Shown in pieces: positions 36,260 through 45,398 of a DNA stretch of 64,000 bases. This DNA comes from Amarobacter sp964507025. Lineage in GTDB: Bacteria > Chloroflexota > Dehalococcoidia > Tepidiformales > Tepidiformaceae. Positions within the stretch are counted from its first letter, which is position 1, and each line of letters begins with the position of its first letter. The DNA is taken from positions 62,001 to 126,000 of the forward strand of contig CAZDOK010000003.1 of the NCBI GenBank assembly GCA_964507025.1, read 5' to 3'. The notes below the pieces were generated by a model, which was not told the DNA's origin, ran no database searches, and saw nothing but the letters and a program-made list of their open reading frames with translations. Made by a program: the position numbers and the translations under genes.

Positions 36260-37859
36260 TGGGGCTGCCTCCTTCCGGAAGATGAAGCACGAGTTCGAGC
36301 GTGTGCGTCCGTTCGTCGCTGAGCTGTCGGAGGTCGTCGACCATGCTGCGGATGAGGAAGAGACCCCAACCCCGCGCCGGCTGCAGGCCGGCCAGCTTCA
36401 GGTCCAGGTCGGGAATCGGCGCGTCGGGGACGATGGTTGCGCCGCGGTCCACGATGCGGACGATGAGCTGGCAGTTTTCGACACTCGCGCGGACGGCCAC
36501 CGGCAGTTCAGGATCGTTCTTATTGCCGTGCTCGATCGCATTCATCACGCCCTCGGAAACGGCGGTCCTCAGGCGCTCCAGGGCGTCGTCCGCAAGTGCG
36601 AGGCTGCGCACGGCGTCCACTACTCTTTCCATCGCGATGCGTTCGTTCCCCGGGATGCTGGGCAGTTCGAAGTCCGCCAGCGTCTTTGGCGCACGCGGCG
36701 AGGCCTGATCGCCGGCCGGGCGGACGGCACGGACGAGTGTGACGAGCGTGATGTCGTCCTCCTGCTCGTGCGCGGGGCCGGTGAATCGATCAAGCTCTGT
36801 GAGCAGCAGGTCGATCGTGTCGCGACTCCTGGGCGCCGCGCCGAGGAGACCCATCACCCTCGGGAAGCCGAACATGTCGGCAGCGTCGTTGTGGGCTTCG
36901 ATGAGGCCGTCGCTGTAGAGCAGCAGGCGGTCGCCGTCCTTGAGATGGGCTTCCTGTTCCTCGTAGGTCATCCCGTGCAGGAGTCCGAGCGGCATGCCGG
37001 TGGCTCGCAACTCAACGACGGTCCCGCCGGAGCGGACGTACGGCAGGTTATGCCCCGCGTTTGCGTAGCGCAGGCGCCCCGTCTCCGGGTCCAGCACCGC
37101 GTACAGGCAGGTTACGAACATCCGGTCGGGGATGTCCGGGCAGAGCAGGTCGTTCACGCGCCGCAGGACCTGTCCCGGCGAGTTGGTGCGAAGCGCCTCC
37201 GTGCGGAGGATCGAGCGGGTCGAGGCCATGACTAGCGCGGCCGGGACGCCCTTGTCCGTCACATCGCCCACCACCACACCAAGCTCGCCCGATGGGAGCT
37301 GGATGAAGTCGTAGAAGTCGCCGCCAACCTCGCGTGCCGGCTGGTAGTGCGCCGCCAGCTGCCATCCGGGGAGCTCCGGCAGTTGGCGAGGCAGGAATTG
37401 CTGCTGGATGAGCTGCGCGACCCGGAGCTCCTGCGCGATGCGTTCGCGTTCACGCGCTTCGATCTGCTGCTCACGCACGAGTTGGGCGACCCGCACGGCC
37501 GGGGCGGCCTGAGCGGCGAGGTTGTTGAGGAGACGCCGATCGTCCGCGGAGAACTCCTGTTCGCTGAGGCGGGGGCCAAGGCTGAGGACGCCGACCAGCT
37601 CGCCCTGAGCGACCAGCGGGACGACCAGCTTGGCTCCGGCTGCGCGGAGCTCTGCCACCGCGGGCGAGTCGAGGGTGATGGAATCGACGTCCACGGCTCC
37701 GGCGACACTCGCGAGATAGGCCAGCAGTGGGTCGTTCGCGGCGATGTCGATGTCGGGCCCCGGCACAGGAAGCGGTGCGGCGGCCGCCTGGGGCGTCGCG
37801 GGCGCATCTGCCCGCCGCCACCAGGATAACCAGCCTCTCTGCCCCGGGAGTGTCGTCAT
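36240..37859 (-). CDS. GAF-PP2C (SpoIIE) phosphatase fused to an HATPase_c serine kinase
   Basis: A 539-residue signalling protein. A GAF-like sensor occupies about residues 35-125, followed by a coiled-coil linker. The PP2C/SpoIIE phosphatase shows GGDFYDF and GDVTDKGVPAAL for metal binding (about 160-370). The C-terminal HATPase_c domain has the N-box SEGVMNAIEHGNKND and ends near GWGLFLIRSMVDD. One chain thus carries both opposing activities for the STAS proteins encoded next to it: the kinase domain would phosphorylate them and the phosphatase would reset them. No sigma factor is encoded adjacently. Confidence 0.93.
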   Translation of the reverse strand: MTTLPGQRGWLSWWRRADAPATPQAAAAPLPVPGPDIDIAANDPLLAYLASVAGAVDVDSITLDSPAVAELRAAGAKLVVPLVAQGELVGVLSLGPRLSEQEFSADDRRLLNNLAAQAAPAVRVAQLVREQQIEARERERIAQELRVAQLIQQQFLPRQLPELPGWQLAAHYQPAREVGGDFYDFIQLPSGELGVVVGDVTDKGVPAALVMASTRSILRTEALRTNSPGQVLRRVNDLLCPDIPDRMFVTCLYAVLDPETGRLRYANAGHNLPYVRSGGTVVELRATGMPLGLLHGMTYEEQEAHLKDGDRLLLYSDGLIEAHNDAADMFGFPRVMGLLGAAPRSRDTIDLLLTELDRFTGPAHEQEDDITLVTLVRAVRPAGDQASPRAPKTLADFELPSIPGNERIAMERVVDAVRSLALADDALERLRTAVSEGVMNAIEHGNKNDPELPVAVRASVENCQLIVRIVDRGATIVPDAPIPDLDLKLAGLQPARGWGLFLIRSMVDDLRQLSDERTHTLELVLHLPEGGSPNGSRPV

Positions 37860-39082
37860 CGGTGCTGCTCCGTTCGTTCGTTACGGTATGCCGGGGCCGA
37901 TACGAGATCGTTACGGACGGGACTGCCCGGGCGCAGCCAGATACCCACAGCGCGAGGCTGGAGCGCCGCTTGGACGGTTGCGCCGAGCTCAGCGCGAAGG
38001 CTCTCGATGTCGGTCTCGTTGCGCAGGCGAGACTGGAATGCCCCGAGTGTCTGCTCGGCATTGTAGTGCGCGCGGTAGAAGCGCCGGTCGACGACGGACT
38101 GAATGCGTCGCCGGGCCGGCTGGAAGATCGCAGCCACGATCAGCGTGGTTGCCGCCACGGCGATTTCATTCGAACCCTGTCCGATGACGTTGCGTGCAAG
38201 CCAGCCGAATCCGAGCACGAGCACGAGGTACGAGCCGACAGTCGCCGCCGTCAGCGAGCCGTAGACCAGCGCACGGTTGATCAGGAGGTCGATGTCGTAG
38301 AGGCGGTGGCGGACGATGGCAATCGTGATTGATGTCGGGAAGCCAAGCAGCACGGCGAAGAAGACGACAGAGCTGAGGTCACGCGTCACGGGGAATGGAT
38401 CGGCGATGATTAGGAGCGGAAATGCGCCGGTGAGTGCAACTCCCGAGAGAGCGAGCCACTTGAGCTGCTGTCGCTCGACCGGCCCAGACCGCTGGAACCG
38501 CAGGATGGGTGCAGCGGCGTTGGCGCAAAGGAGCACTACCAGGGCGAGAACGGTTGCCAGCTCGCCGTGACTCACAGCTTTGACCGCGTAAGGGTTCTCG
38601 ACGTACTCCTCATCGAGGAGAGGGCCGGGGGCTGTCGCAGAGCCCACGGTGAACACGACGATCGCCGCGAGCGAGAGCCCGACAATGGGACGCCAGCGGC
38701 GGGACAGCAACGCTCCACCAGGGAAGAGGGCGAGGCCCGGCATGAACAGCGCGAGCATCGGGACCCAGACCCACACATGCAGCCAGGCAGCCAGCTCCCC
38801 TGCCGGGAGCGAGCCAGGTTCGCCGATGACCGCGCGGATGGCGTATTCGTACGATGCCGCATAAGCGCCCATGGCGAACGCGGCTACCCAGAGGAGCCAG
38901 CCGATGGGGTTCCGGCGACGTTGCCAGCTGACAATTCCCGCGCAGATCGAAAAGGCGACCAGTACCGGTGGAAGCGTCACGCGGTCGATCGAGTCCCGGG
39001 CGGGCGTATCCCAGTTCACGATGATGAGCGCGCCATATCCGGCAACGAGGCCGCCCATCGCAACCCACACGCCGATGAGCAT
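37856..39082 (-). CDS. Multi-helix membrane sensor-like protein
   Basis: A 408-residue protein with about nine membrane helices. A cytoplasmic tail holds FQPARRRIQSVVDRRFYRAHY and FQSRLRNETDIESLRAELG. This membrane-plus-linker unit is found as the input part of some histidine kinases, but no kinase domain follows. Start ATG 39082; a TTG at 39103 has a better ribosome site and is possible. The C-terminus overlaps the phosphatase-kinase start by four bases. It is closely related to the next gene upstream. Function inferred as signal input to the STAS module. Confidence 0.75.
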   Translation of the reverse strand: MLIGVWVAMGGLVAGYGALIIVNWDTPARDSIDRVTLPPVLVAFSICAGIVSWQRRRNPIGWLLWVAAFAMGAYAASYEYAIRAVIGEPGSLPAGELAAWLHVWVWVPMLALFMPGLALFPGGALLSRRWRPIVGLSLAAIVVFTVGSATAPGPLLDEEYVENPYAVKAVSHGELATVLALVVLLCANAAAPILRFQRSGPVERQQLKWLALSGVALTGAFPLLIIADPFPVTRDLSSVVFFAVLLGFPTSITIAIVRHRLYDIDLLINRALVYGSLTAATVGSYLVLVLGFGWLARNVIGQGSNEIAVAATTLIVAAIFQPARRRIQSVVDRRFYRAHYNAEQTLGAFQSRLRNETDIESLRAELGATVQAALQPRAVGIWLRPGSPVRNDLVSAPAYRNERTEQHR

Positions 39083-39099
39083 CGCGTCCGCACGTGCCC

Positions 39100-40305
39100 T
39101 CAACGCCGCTCTCCGGTGCCCCGTAGCCAGACGGAGAGATGGGCGGGGCGCATCGTCTCGTTGGCGGTGCGGGCGAGATCCTGGCGCAGCGTCTCCAGAT
39201 CCGTCTGGCTGCGGAGTCGCGCCTGGAACGCCTCCAGCGTTCGCTGAGCGTCGTAGTGCGCACGGTAGAAACGCCGGTCGACGAGCGACTGGATCCGGCG
39301 ACGCGCCGGCTGGAACAGAGCCGCGACGATGAGCGTTGTCGAGGCGACCGCGAGTTCGTTCGACCCCTGGCCGACGAGGTTGCGCGCTATCCATCCGAAG
39401 CCGAGGACCAACAGCAAATACGAGCCCACGGTGGCCATGGTGAGTCCGCCGTAAACGAGTGTGCGGTTGATGAGGAGGTCGATGTCGTACAGCCGGTGCC
39501 GGAGAATAGCCACGCCAATGGCGGCGGGGAGGACGGCCACGAGCGTCACACTCAGCAGCACGTCCCAGAAGACGCTGTCTGAACCGTTGGCCCAGGCCAC
39601 GAACGTTATAGCAAGTGCGAGCGCCGCGACTCCGGCCGCGTAGGCGAACCACTTGATCTGCTGGCGTTCCTCGCCCCGCGATCTCCTGAGCCGAAGGACG
39701 AGCGAGATCCAGGCCCCAATGGCAGCGAGACCGAGGGAGAGGAGCCCCAGTGGAGGGAACGCCCCGGCAACTGGCTCGACAGCCTCGAGAGCGAGTGGAT
39801 TGCCGGACTCGACGCCGTACTCATTGAGCTCATCCGGAAGGAGCGCTACGCCGAGGGTAAACAGCACGAGTCCACACGCGCCGAGGTAGATGAGCAGCCG
39901 CCACCGGACCGAGGGTGGCCTCCCGTCGGGAAAGAGGAGAGGGACGAGTACTCCAAGGATGTAGAACATGCCGAAGAAGAACCCGAGATTCAGGACGACG
40001 AGACCTGCCGTTCCCGTGGTCCAGTGACCTTGCGTCTCCGCGGCATGCCGCAGGTAGTCATCGGTCACGCCCGCGAGGTTGAACACCACACCACCGGCGA
40101 GCAGCAGCCAGCCGACCGCGTTGCCCGGCTGGCGCGAGGCGACAAGAGCGCCGACAGCCGGGGAGATGAGAAAGGATGTCAGAACGACCACGGTGAGGAA
40201 CGTGTCGCCGTCGGCGACGGCGGCGATCACTACCTGGCTCACCGATCCAGCGACACAGAGCGCGAACAGGCACCAGGGGAGACGGGTCGAAGTGCGGAGA
40301 CTCAT
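39100..40305 (-). CDS. Paralogous membrane sensor-like protein
   Basis: A 401-residue paralogue of the adjacent membrane protein. The C-terminal half shares RHRLYDIDLLINRTLVYGGLT-type sequence, LFQPARRRIQSLVDRRFYRAHY and a coiled tail. The first half has different helices. No catalytic domain is present. ATG 40305 is the first codon where the hydrophobic protein begins. It is the first gene of the minus-strand signalling operon and diverges from the SARP-type regulator gene. Confidence 0.75.
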   Translation of the reverse strand: MSLRTSTRLPWCLFALCVAGSVSQVVIAAVADGDTFLTVVVLTSFLISPAVGALVASRQPGNAVGWLLLAGGVVFNLAGVTDDYLRHAAETQGHWTTGTAGLVVLNLGFFFGMFYILGVLVPLLFPDGRPPSVRWRLLIYLGACGLVLFTLGVALLPDELNEYGVESGNPLALEAVEPVAGAFPPLGLLSLGLAAIGAWISLVLRLRRSRGEERQQIKWFAYAAGVAALALAITFVAWANGSDSVFWDVLLSVTLVAVLPAAIGVAILRHRLYDIDLLINRTLVYGGLTMATVGSYLLLVLGFGWIARNLVGQGSNELAVASTTLIVAALFQPARRRIQSLVDRRFYRAHYDAQRTLEAFQARLRSQTDLETLRQDLARTANETMRPAHLSVWLRGTGERR

Positions 40306-40405
40306 CCGTGCCCTCCGGCGCGATGTGTAGCAGCAACGGGGGCCACCATGTGCTGGGGCTCGAGACCGAATGCAACTCCCGACGCGCGCATCCTTCCAGC
40401 GGAGC

Positions 40406-40425
40406 GTGACGGTATCGTTACGGTA
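40406..40425. promoter_or_regulatory. Tandem GTNACGGTA repeat with 11-base step, candidate SARP operator
   Basis: GTGACGGTA (40406-40414) and GTTACGGTA (40417-40425) lie 11 bases apart between the divergent membrane-sensor and regulator genes. SARP/BTAD regulators typically bind direct repeats with 11 or 22 base steps. A related TCGTTACGGTA lies at 37878-37888, just before the phosphatase-kinase gene. Confidence 0.45.
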
Positions 40426-40463
40426 AGCTGCGCTGTCAAGGAGTTCGTTCGCTGGAAGAGGCG

Positions 40464-43253
40464 ATGATACTGGACGTCCTGCTGCTCGGGCCGCCGCTCG
40501 TGAACGTTGACGGTGAACCACTGGAAGTGGACACCCGCAAGGCGATAGCAACGCTTGCGTTTCTCGCCCTTCAGCCGGGGCCGCAGAGCCGCGAGCGGCT
40601 GGCAGCGCTGCTCTGGCCGGAGAGCGACAGCGAGCGGGCGCGCGGCGCACTCCGCCGAACGCTTTCGACCCTCAAGCGAGCGCTTCACGGGCAGTGGATC
40701 GTCATCCGGCGGGACACCGTCGAGTTGGCGGTCGGCGACAGCTGCCGCGCCGACGTGCGCGCCTTTCGGGATGCGATCGCAGCCGGCAGGGCGGGCGAAA
40801 TCGCGGGCCTCGAACGTGCCGTAGCCCTCTACCGCGACGACCTCATGGCCGGGTTCTCGCTCCGCGACAGCCTCGAGTTCGAAGAGTGGCTGGCGCCGCG
40901 CGCGGAGGAGTTCCGCAGCGATTACGTTTCCGCGCTCGCACGGCTCGTCGATTACCACTGCGGTACGGGCGCGTTCGCCGACGCTGACCGGCACGCGAGC
41001 CTATGGCTCGCATGCGACCCGCTCAACGAGAGCGCGCACCAGTGGCGGATGAAGGCGGCTGCATGGGCCGGCGACCGCTCGGCTGCGCTCGCGCGCTACC
41101 GCGATTGCGTGCGGACGCTCGATGCCGAACTCGGCGTCCAACCGCTGGAGGAGACGACGGAGCTGTACCTCGCGATCCGCGCGGGCACGTTTTCGCCGCC
41201 AGAGCGCGCCTCGGATCGGCAGTCGGCGGTCGACCCATCGGAGGTGAGGACGCCGCCGGCATCGAGCGGGCACGACACCGGTGCATTCGTGGGTCGTGAG
41301 AGTGAGATTGCGCGACTCATGGCAGGACTAGGGAGCGACGCCGTGACGCCGGGCGTGGTGCTCGTGGAGGGTGAGGCTGGTGTGGGGAAGACCCGCCTGG
41401 TCGACCAGTACCTCGCTCGCACTGGCGCCGAGGCGTGGCGGATACGCTGCTACCCGGGCGAGTCGGCGCTCGCATACGGACCCGTCCGAGAGCTCGTGGC
41501 ACTGGCCCTGCGCGACACGGGTGACCTTGCACCTGGTTCGTACAGCGAGGCTGCGCGTCTCATGGGCGGCGCGGGGCCAGATGCCTCCGGACCGCTCGAT
41601 TCGACCGGTGCGCAGCTCCGGTTCTTCGCCGGAGTCGGGGACGTGCTGGCGCGCGGTGCGCGTGGGCGAGTCGTGGTGCTCGACGATGCTCAGTGGATCG
41701 ACAGCGCGTCGGCCGATCTGGTCGGGTACTTGCTGCGGCGCCCGAGCGAGTACCCCCTCTCCCTCGTGATCGGGCTGCGAACAGAGGACGCCGGCGAGGG
41801 AGCAGAGTCGCTACGCGACTCCGTTGTGGGGGTGGACGGCGAGATTGTCACGCTGCCGCGCCTCTCGCGCGAGGAGATCGATGCGTGGGTGCAGGCTGTC
41901 CTGGGTGAGGTCTCCGAGGGCATCGCGGTACGGCTCGAGCGGGAGTCCGAGGGGCTGCCGCTCCTTGTCAACGAGTACCTTGCGATGCTCGGCGCGGGCG
42001 GTGCTGGGACTGGCGACTGGATGATCCCGGGGCGCGCACGCGAGGTGCTGGGTGCGCGCCTGCGCAGCCTCAGCGATCTCGACCGACAGCTCGTGACCGC
42101 AGCGTCTGCCATCGGGCGCCCGTTCTCATTCGACGAGCTGCGGGACGCGAGCGGGCGGACAGAGGACGAGGTCGTCACTGCGCTCGATCAGCTTCTGGCG
42201 CGGCGGGTCCTGGTCGAGAACCAGCATTCCCGGACCGCTGCCGAATGGGAATTCACGCACGAAAAGTTACGGGAGCTCGCGTATGAATCGATGACGGTGA
42301 CCCGGCGGCGACTCGTGCACCGGCGGCTGGCAGAAGCGCTCCGAAAGCATGGCACGAGCGCGGAGACAGCACGCCACCTCGAACTCGCCGGGCTGGAGAA
42401 TGAGGCCGCCGTGGCGTACTTCGCCGCGGGCGAGGAGGCCCGGCTGATGTTCGCGAACCGCGATGCGCTCGGCCTCTATGCCTCAGCGCTGGCGATGGGT
42501 TACAGTGACGGAGCCCGCGTGCACCGCGCCATCGGCGACGTCCATTCGCTGACGGGTGATTTTGAGCAGGCATTGACCGAGTACGAAACGGCCGCAGCTC
42601 TGAGCAGTGGCGCGGATTTGCAGCGGGTCGAGCACACCCTCGGGCGCATTTATATGCGCCTCGGCGATTTCGAGCAGGCCGACGAACGCTTCCGGGCGGC
42701 GTTGGCCGCGCCACCGGGGCTCGGGGAGGAGGAGCGAGCGCTCGTGCTTGCGGACTGCGCGCTCCTTGCCTCGAAGCGTGACGACCCGGCGCGAGCGCAC
42801 TCCCTTGCCGGCGAGGTCATTGCCCTCGGACGAGGAGCCGGGAGTATGGCGGCGCTCGCGCGCGGACAGATCGTCCTCGGGATCATCGCACGAGGTGACG
42901 GCGCGTCACTTGAGGCTCTGACGACGCTGGAGGAAGGCCTGCGTCTCGCCCGGGACGCCGCCGCGCCGGAACTCTTGGCCTCAGCCCTGAACGCGCTGGC
43001 TCTCGCTGCCGCCGACATCGGGGACATCGCGCGGGCGATCGAGCTTGGTGAGCAGGCGCTCGCACTGTGCGAGGAGCAAGGAGACCGCCAACGCGCAGCG
43101 GCGATCCACAGCAACCTCGCCGACTTCCACCACGCGCGCACCGACGCGGAGGCAGCAGCCCAACACCTTGAGGCTTCAGCGGCCGTGTTCGCCGAGATTG
43201 GCGTCGTCAGCGGTGCACACCGCCCGGAGGTCTGGAAGCTCGTCGACTGGTAG
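40464..43253 (+). CDS. SARP/BTAD-type transcriptional regulator with AAA ATPase and TPR domains
   Basis: A 929-residue regulator. The N-terminal winged helix (about 1-95; LAALLWPESDSERARGALRR) resembles the OmpR-type DNA-binding domain of SARPs. The BTAD helical domain follows to about 235. The AAA/STAND ATPase has GEAGVGKTRLVDQYLAR near 303-319 and VVVLDDAQWID near 405-415. The C-terminal 280 residues are TPR-like repeats (AIGDVHSLTGDFEQALTEYE in part). Large SARPs of this kind sense a ligand through the TPR part. It diverges from the signalling operon, and a phased repeat lies between them. Confidence 0.9.
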   Translation: MILDVLLLGPPLVNVDGEPLEVDTRKAIATLAFLALQPGPQSRERLAALLWPESDSERARGALRRTLSTLKRALHGQWIVIRRDTVELAVGDSCRADVRAFRDAIAAGRAGEIAGLERAVALYRDDLMAGFSLRDSLEFEEWLAPRAEEFRSDYVSALARLVDYHCGTGAFADADRHASLWLACDPLNESAHQWRMKAAAWAGDRSAALARYRDCVRTLDAELGVQPLEETTELYLAIRAGTFSPPERASDRQSAVDPSEVRTPPASSGHDTGAFVGRESEIARLMAGLGSDAVTPGVVLVEGEAGVGKTRLVDQYLARTGAEAWRIRCYPGESALAYGPVRELVALALRDTGDLAPGSYSEAARLMGGAGPDASGPLDSTGAQLRFFAGVGDVLARGARGRVVVLDDAQWIDSASADLVGYLLRRPSEYPLSLVIGLRTEDAGEGAESLRDSVVGVDGEIVTLPRLSREEIDAWVQAVLGEVSEGIAVRLERESEGLPLLVNEYLAMLGAGGAGTGDWMIPGRAREVLGARLRSLSDLDRQLVTAASAIGRPFSFDELRDASGRTEDEVVTALDQLLARRVLVENQHSRTAAEWEFTHEKLRELAYESMTVTRRRLVHRRLAEALRKHGTSAETARHLELAGLENEAAVAYFAAGEEARLMFANRDALGLYASALAMGYSDGARVHRAIGDVHSLTGDFEQALTEYETAAALSSGADLQRVEHTLGRIYMRLGDFEQADERFRAALAAPPGLGEEERALVLADCALLASKRDDPARAHSLAGEVIALGRGAGSMAALARGQIVLGIIARGDGASLEALTTLEEGLRLARDAAAPELLASALNALALAAADIGDIARAIELGEQALALCEEQGDRQRAAAIHSNLADFHHARTDAEAAAQHLEASAAVFAEIGVVSGAHRPEVWKLVDW

Positions 43254-43490
43254 GAATCGCGCATCGTTCGTCCGCGCAGGAACCGCTGCCCCACGCGCTC
43301 GGAGCCCACTGTGGTTGGAAATCTGCCCGTCGTGGCCAGGGCTGGTGGCGGACCGCACCCGGCCAGCACATGGGCTGATATTCGCTGCTCAGTGGCGGGC
43401 TTACCGGATGTGCCGGGCGAGCGCAGCGAGAACGCGTCAAAGTCGCAGTGGAGTGTCCTCACCCTGCTGGCTTCCCGACGCACCGACAAG

Positions 43491-43760
43491 CTACCGCTTC
43501 GGACGCACGATTGGCGTCAGTCCCGAATTGCCGTACATGCTCTTGATTAGCTCGGCGCATTCATCACAGAGGAGTGAGTCACTGCCGTCATACCCCCGGA
43601 AAATCCAGTGGGTGGGGTTATCGCGCCTGACGTACTGGCAGGTTGGGCCCGCGCACTTCGTCCCGGTTGCTGCCTCCGCGCGGCGTTGCGTGCGACCTCG
43701 TGCCGAAACGTTGGTCGGCAATTTGTCGGCAGAATCGTGGTCCGAGCCCTGTCTTGACAC
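43491..43760 (-). CDS. Small protein with four Cys, possible zinc binder
   Basis: An 89-residue frame starting at GTG 43760. The C-terminal half has C-x4-C (KCAGPTCQ) and C-x2-C (LCDEC) separated by 23 residues, a possible zinc ribbon, with WIFRGYDGSDS between. The Arg/Ser-rich first 30 residues look non-native, so the true start may be internal. It lies 30 bases beyond the 3' end of the tRNA. It could be a small gene of a lost mobile element or a genuine unknown protein. Confidence 0.45.
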   Translation of the reverse strand: MSRQGSDHDSADKLPTNVSARGRTQRRAEAATGTKCAGPTCQYVRRDNPTHWIFRGYDGSDSLLCDECAELIKSMYGNSGLTPIVRPKR

Positions 43761-43789
43761 TTCTTATCGTCAACTTCAGATTCGAATTC

Positions 43790-43864
43790 TGGTAGGCCCG
43801 GAGAGATTCGAACTCTCGACCAATGGATTAAAAGTCCACTGCTCTACCGCTGAGCTACAGGCCC
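43790..43864 (-). tRNA. tRNA-Lys (UUU)
   Basis: On the minus strand the 75-base gene folds as a cloverleaf. The acceptor stem starts GGGCCTG, the D arm has GCTCAGCGGTAGAGC, the anticodon loop is CTTTTAA (anticodon TTT), the T arm is GAGAG-TTCGAAT-CTCTC, and the CCA end is encoded. The acceptor has two G-U pairs. It reads AAA and AAG lysine codons. Confidence 0.97.
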
Positions 43865-43865
43865 A

Positions 43866-44317
43866 CTACCGAGGATACCCAAGCGCGTACTCCCGTGCAT
43901 CGCGTGAATGAACGGTCCGCGCGGGGCCTGGCCAGGTGGCGCGCTGCGATGCGGCAAGCGAACTAGCACACCATGGCCGGAGTTGTCGACATGGAGCCCT
44001 CGATGGTAACCCTTCGTTCCACGCGCGATGGTGACGAGTTCAAGGCGGCGTCGGCCAACTGACGTTCCGGATCGGGCAGACGCGCGTTCCAGTCACCGTT
44101 GTCTGGAGCGCCCGGCCCCGACGCCGTAATCTCCGGGCGCACTGTCCCTCTACGAGCGCGGCGCATAGTCTGAGCCGAAGTGTGCGGCTGCGCGGCGGGC
44201 CCCTGGTACGCCAGCCCCCGAACTTCACACCCAGGCCGGAGACCGCCCGTGGACGGTGTGGGCCCCCGGCGAACCAGCCTGCTGCCGGCAAGTGCCGGGC
44301 CAACCCAAGGAGATGCA
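43866..44317. other. Intergenic stretch of 452 bases, nothing recognised
   Basis: Between the tRNA 5' end and the flavin oxidoreductase gene I see no credible coding frame, no clear promoter and no terminator with a T-run. It must contain the tRNA promoter (minus) and the oxidoreductase promoter (plus). Confidence 0.4.
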
Positions 44318-45349
44318 GTGAATATCACTTTCCCTGAACTCGGCTTCTACGTTCTCGCCGGCCAGCCAACGTCGACGCGCGATGCGCTCGCTGAGGCTCG
44401 CGAGGGCGAGGCGCTGGGCCTGGGCACGGCGTTCGTATCCGAACGCTACAACCTGAAGGAGGCCGCGACGCTTTGCGGGGCTGTCGGCGCCGTCACCGAG
44501 CGGATCCGCATCCAGACTGCGACGACGAACCACAACACGCGGCACCCGATGGTCACCGCGGGCTTCGCCCGGACGATGCAGAGCCTTACCGGCGGCCGGT
44601 TCGTCCTCGGAATCGGACGCGGCATCCCCGCCGCGCAGGACGCCCAGGGCATTCCGAGAATCACCACTGCCCAGATGGAGGACTTCGCCGGAATCATGCG
44701 GCAGCTGTTTCGCGGCAAGCCGGTGATCGGCCACAACGGCCCCGCAGGCTCATGGCCTGTCCTGCACCTCGACTCCACCCTCGATGAGCATCTTCCCATG
44801 AGCCTGGTCGCCTTCGGGCCCCGGTCCCTGAAGCTGGGGGGCCGCTGCTTCGATGAGGTGGTCCTTCACACCTACTTCACCGACGAGACCACTGAGCGTG
44901 CAGTCCGCACGGTGAAGGAGGCAGCGGAGCAAGCAGGCCGGGACCCGGCTGCCGTACGGGTATGGTCGTGCTTCGCCACCATCGGCGACCACATCCCCGG
45001 GCAACTGCGTCTCAAGAAGTCGGTCGGCCGCCTCGCCACCTACCTCCAGGCGTACGGCGACCTCCTGGTGCGGACCAACCGTTGGGACCCCGCTGTGCTC
45101 GACCGTTTCCGGGCGGACCCCGTCGTGCAGAGCGTGCGCGGAGCGATCGATGCCGTGGCCACGACCGAACAGCTCGAGCACATCGCCACACTGCTGCCGG
45201 ACGAATGGCTCGCCCCGAGCGCAACCGGTACGCCTGAACAGTGCGTCGCCGCAGTGCGCGGCCAATTTGCCCTGGGCTGCGACGGCGTGATCCTCCACGG
45301 TGCCACCCCCGCCGAGCTTGCCCCGATCGTCAAGGCATACGCGCCCTGA
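44318..45349 (+). CDS. LLM-class (F420/flavin-dependent) oxidoreductase
   Basis: A 343-residue luciferase-like TIM-barrel enzyme. ELGFYVLAGQ and the strand-helix unit LGTAFVSERYNLKEAATLCG start the barrel, TNHNTRHPMVTA is the cofactor-proximal motif, and GGRFVLGIGRGI is the family glycine signature. Members use F420 or FMN to oxidise or reduce small molecules; the substrate is unknown. The GTG at 44318, seven bases after AAGGAG, is the start. It stands alone and converges with the SnoaL-like genes. Confidence 0.92.
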   Translation: MNITFPELGFYVLAGQPTSTRDALAEAREGEALGLGTAFVSERYNLKEAATLCGAVGAVTERIRIQTATTNHNTRHPMVTAGFARTMQSLTGGRFVLGIGRGIPAAQDAQGIPRITTAQMEDFAGIMRQLFRGKPVIGHNGPAGSWPVLHLDSTLDEHLPMSLVAFGPRSLKLGGRCFDEVVLHTYFTDETTERAVRTVKEAAEQAGRDPAAVRVWSCFATIGDHIPGQLRLKKSVGRLATYLQAYGDLLVRTNRWDPAVLDRFRADPVVQSVRGAIDAVATTEQLEHIATLLPDEWLAPSATGTPEQCVAAVRGQFALGCDGVILHGATPAELAPIVKAYAP

Positions 45350-45398
45350 CTGGCACCAGCCGGTGCGCCAGCTCTCACGTTTGGTGGTCAGGCGTTCT

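Noticed and set aside
35384..36322. Long plus-strand frame across the STAS genes
   Set aside because: It is antisense to two clear STAS genes and arises from high GC content.
43776..43815. Short repeat of AGATTCGAA beside and within the tRNA as attachment sites
   Set aside because: The shared core is under ten bases and half of it is the universal T-loop sequence, so chance is sufficient.
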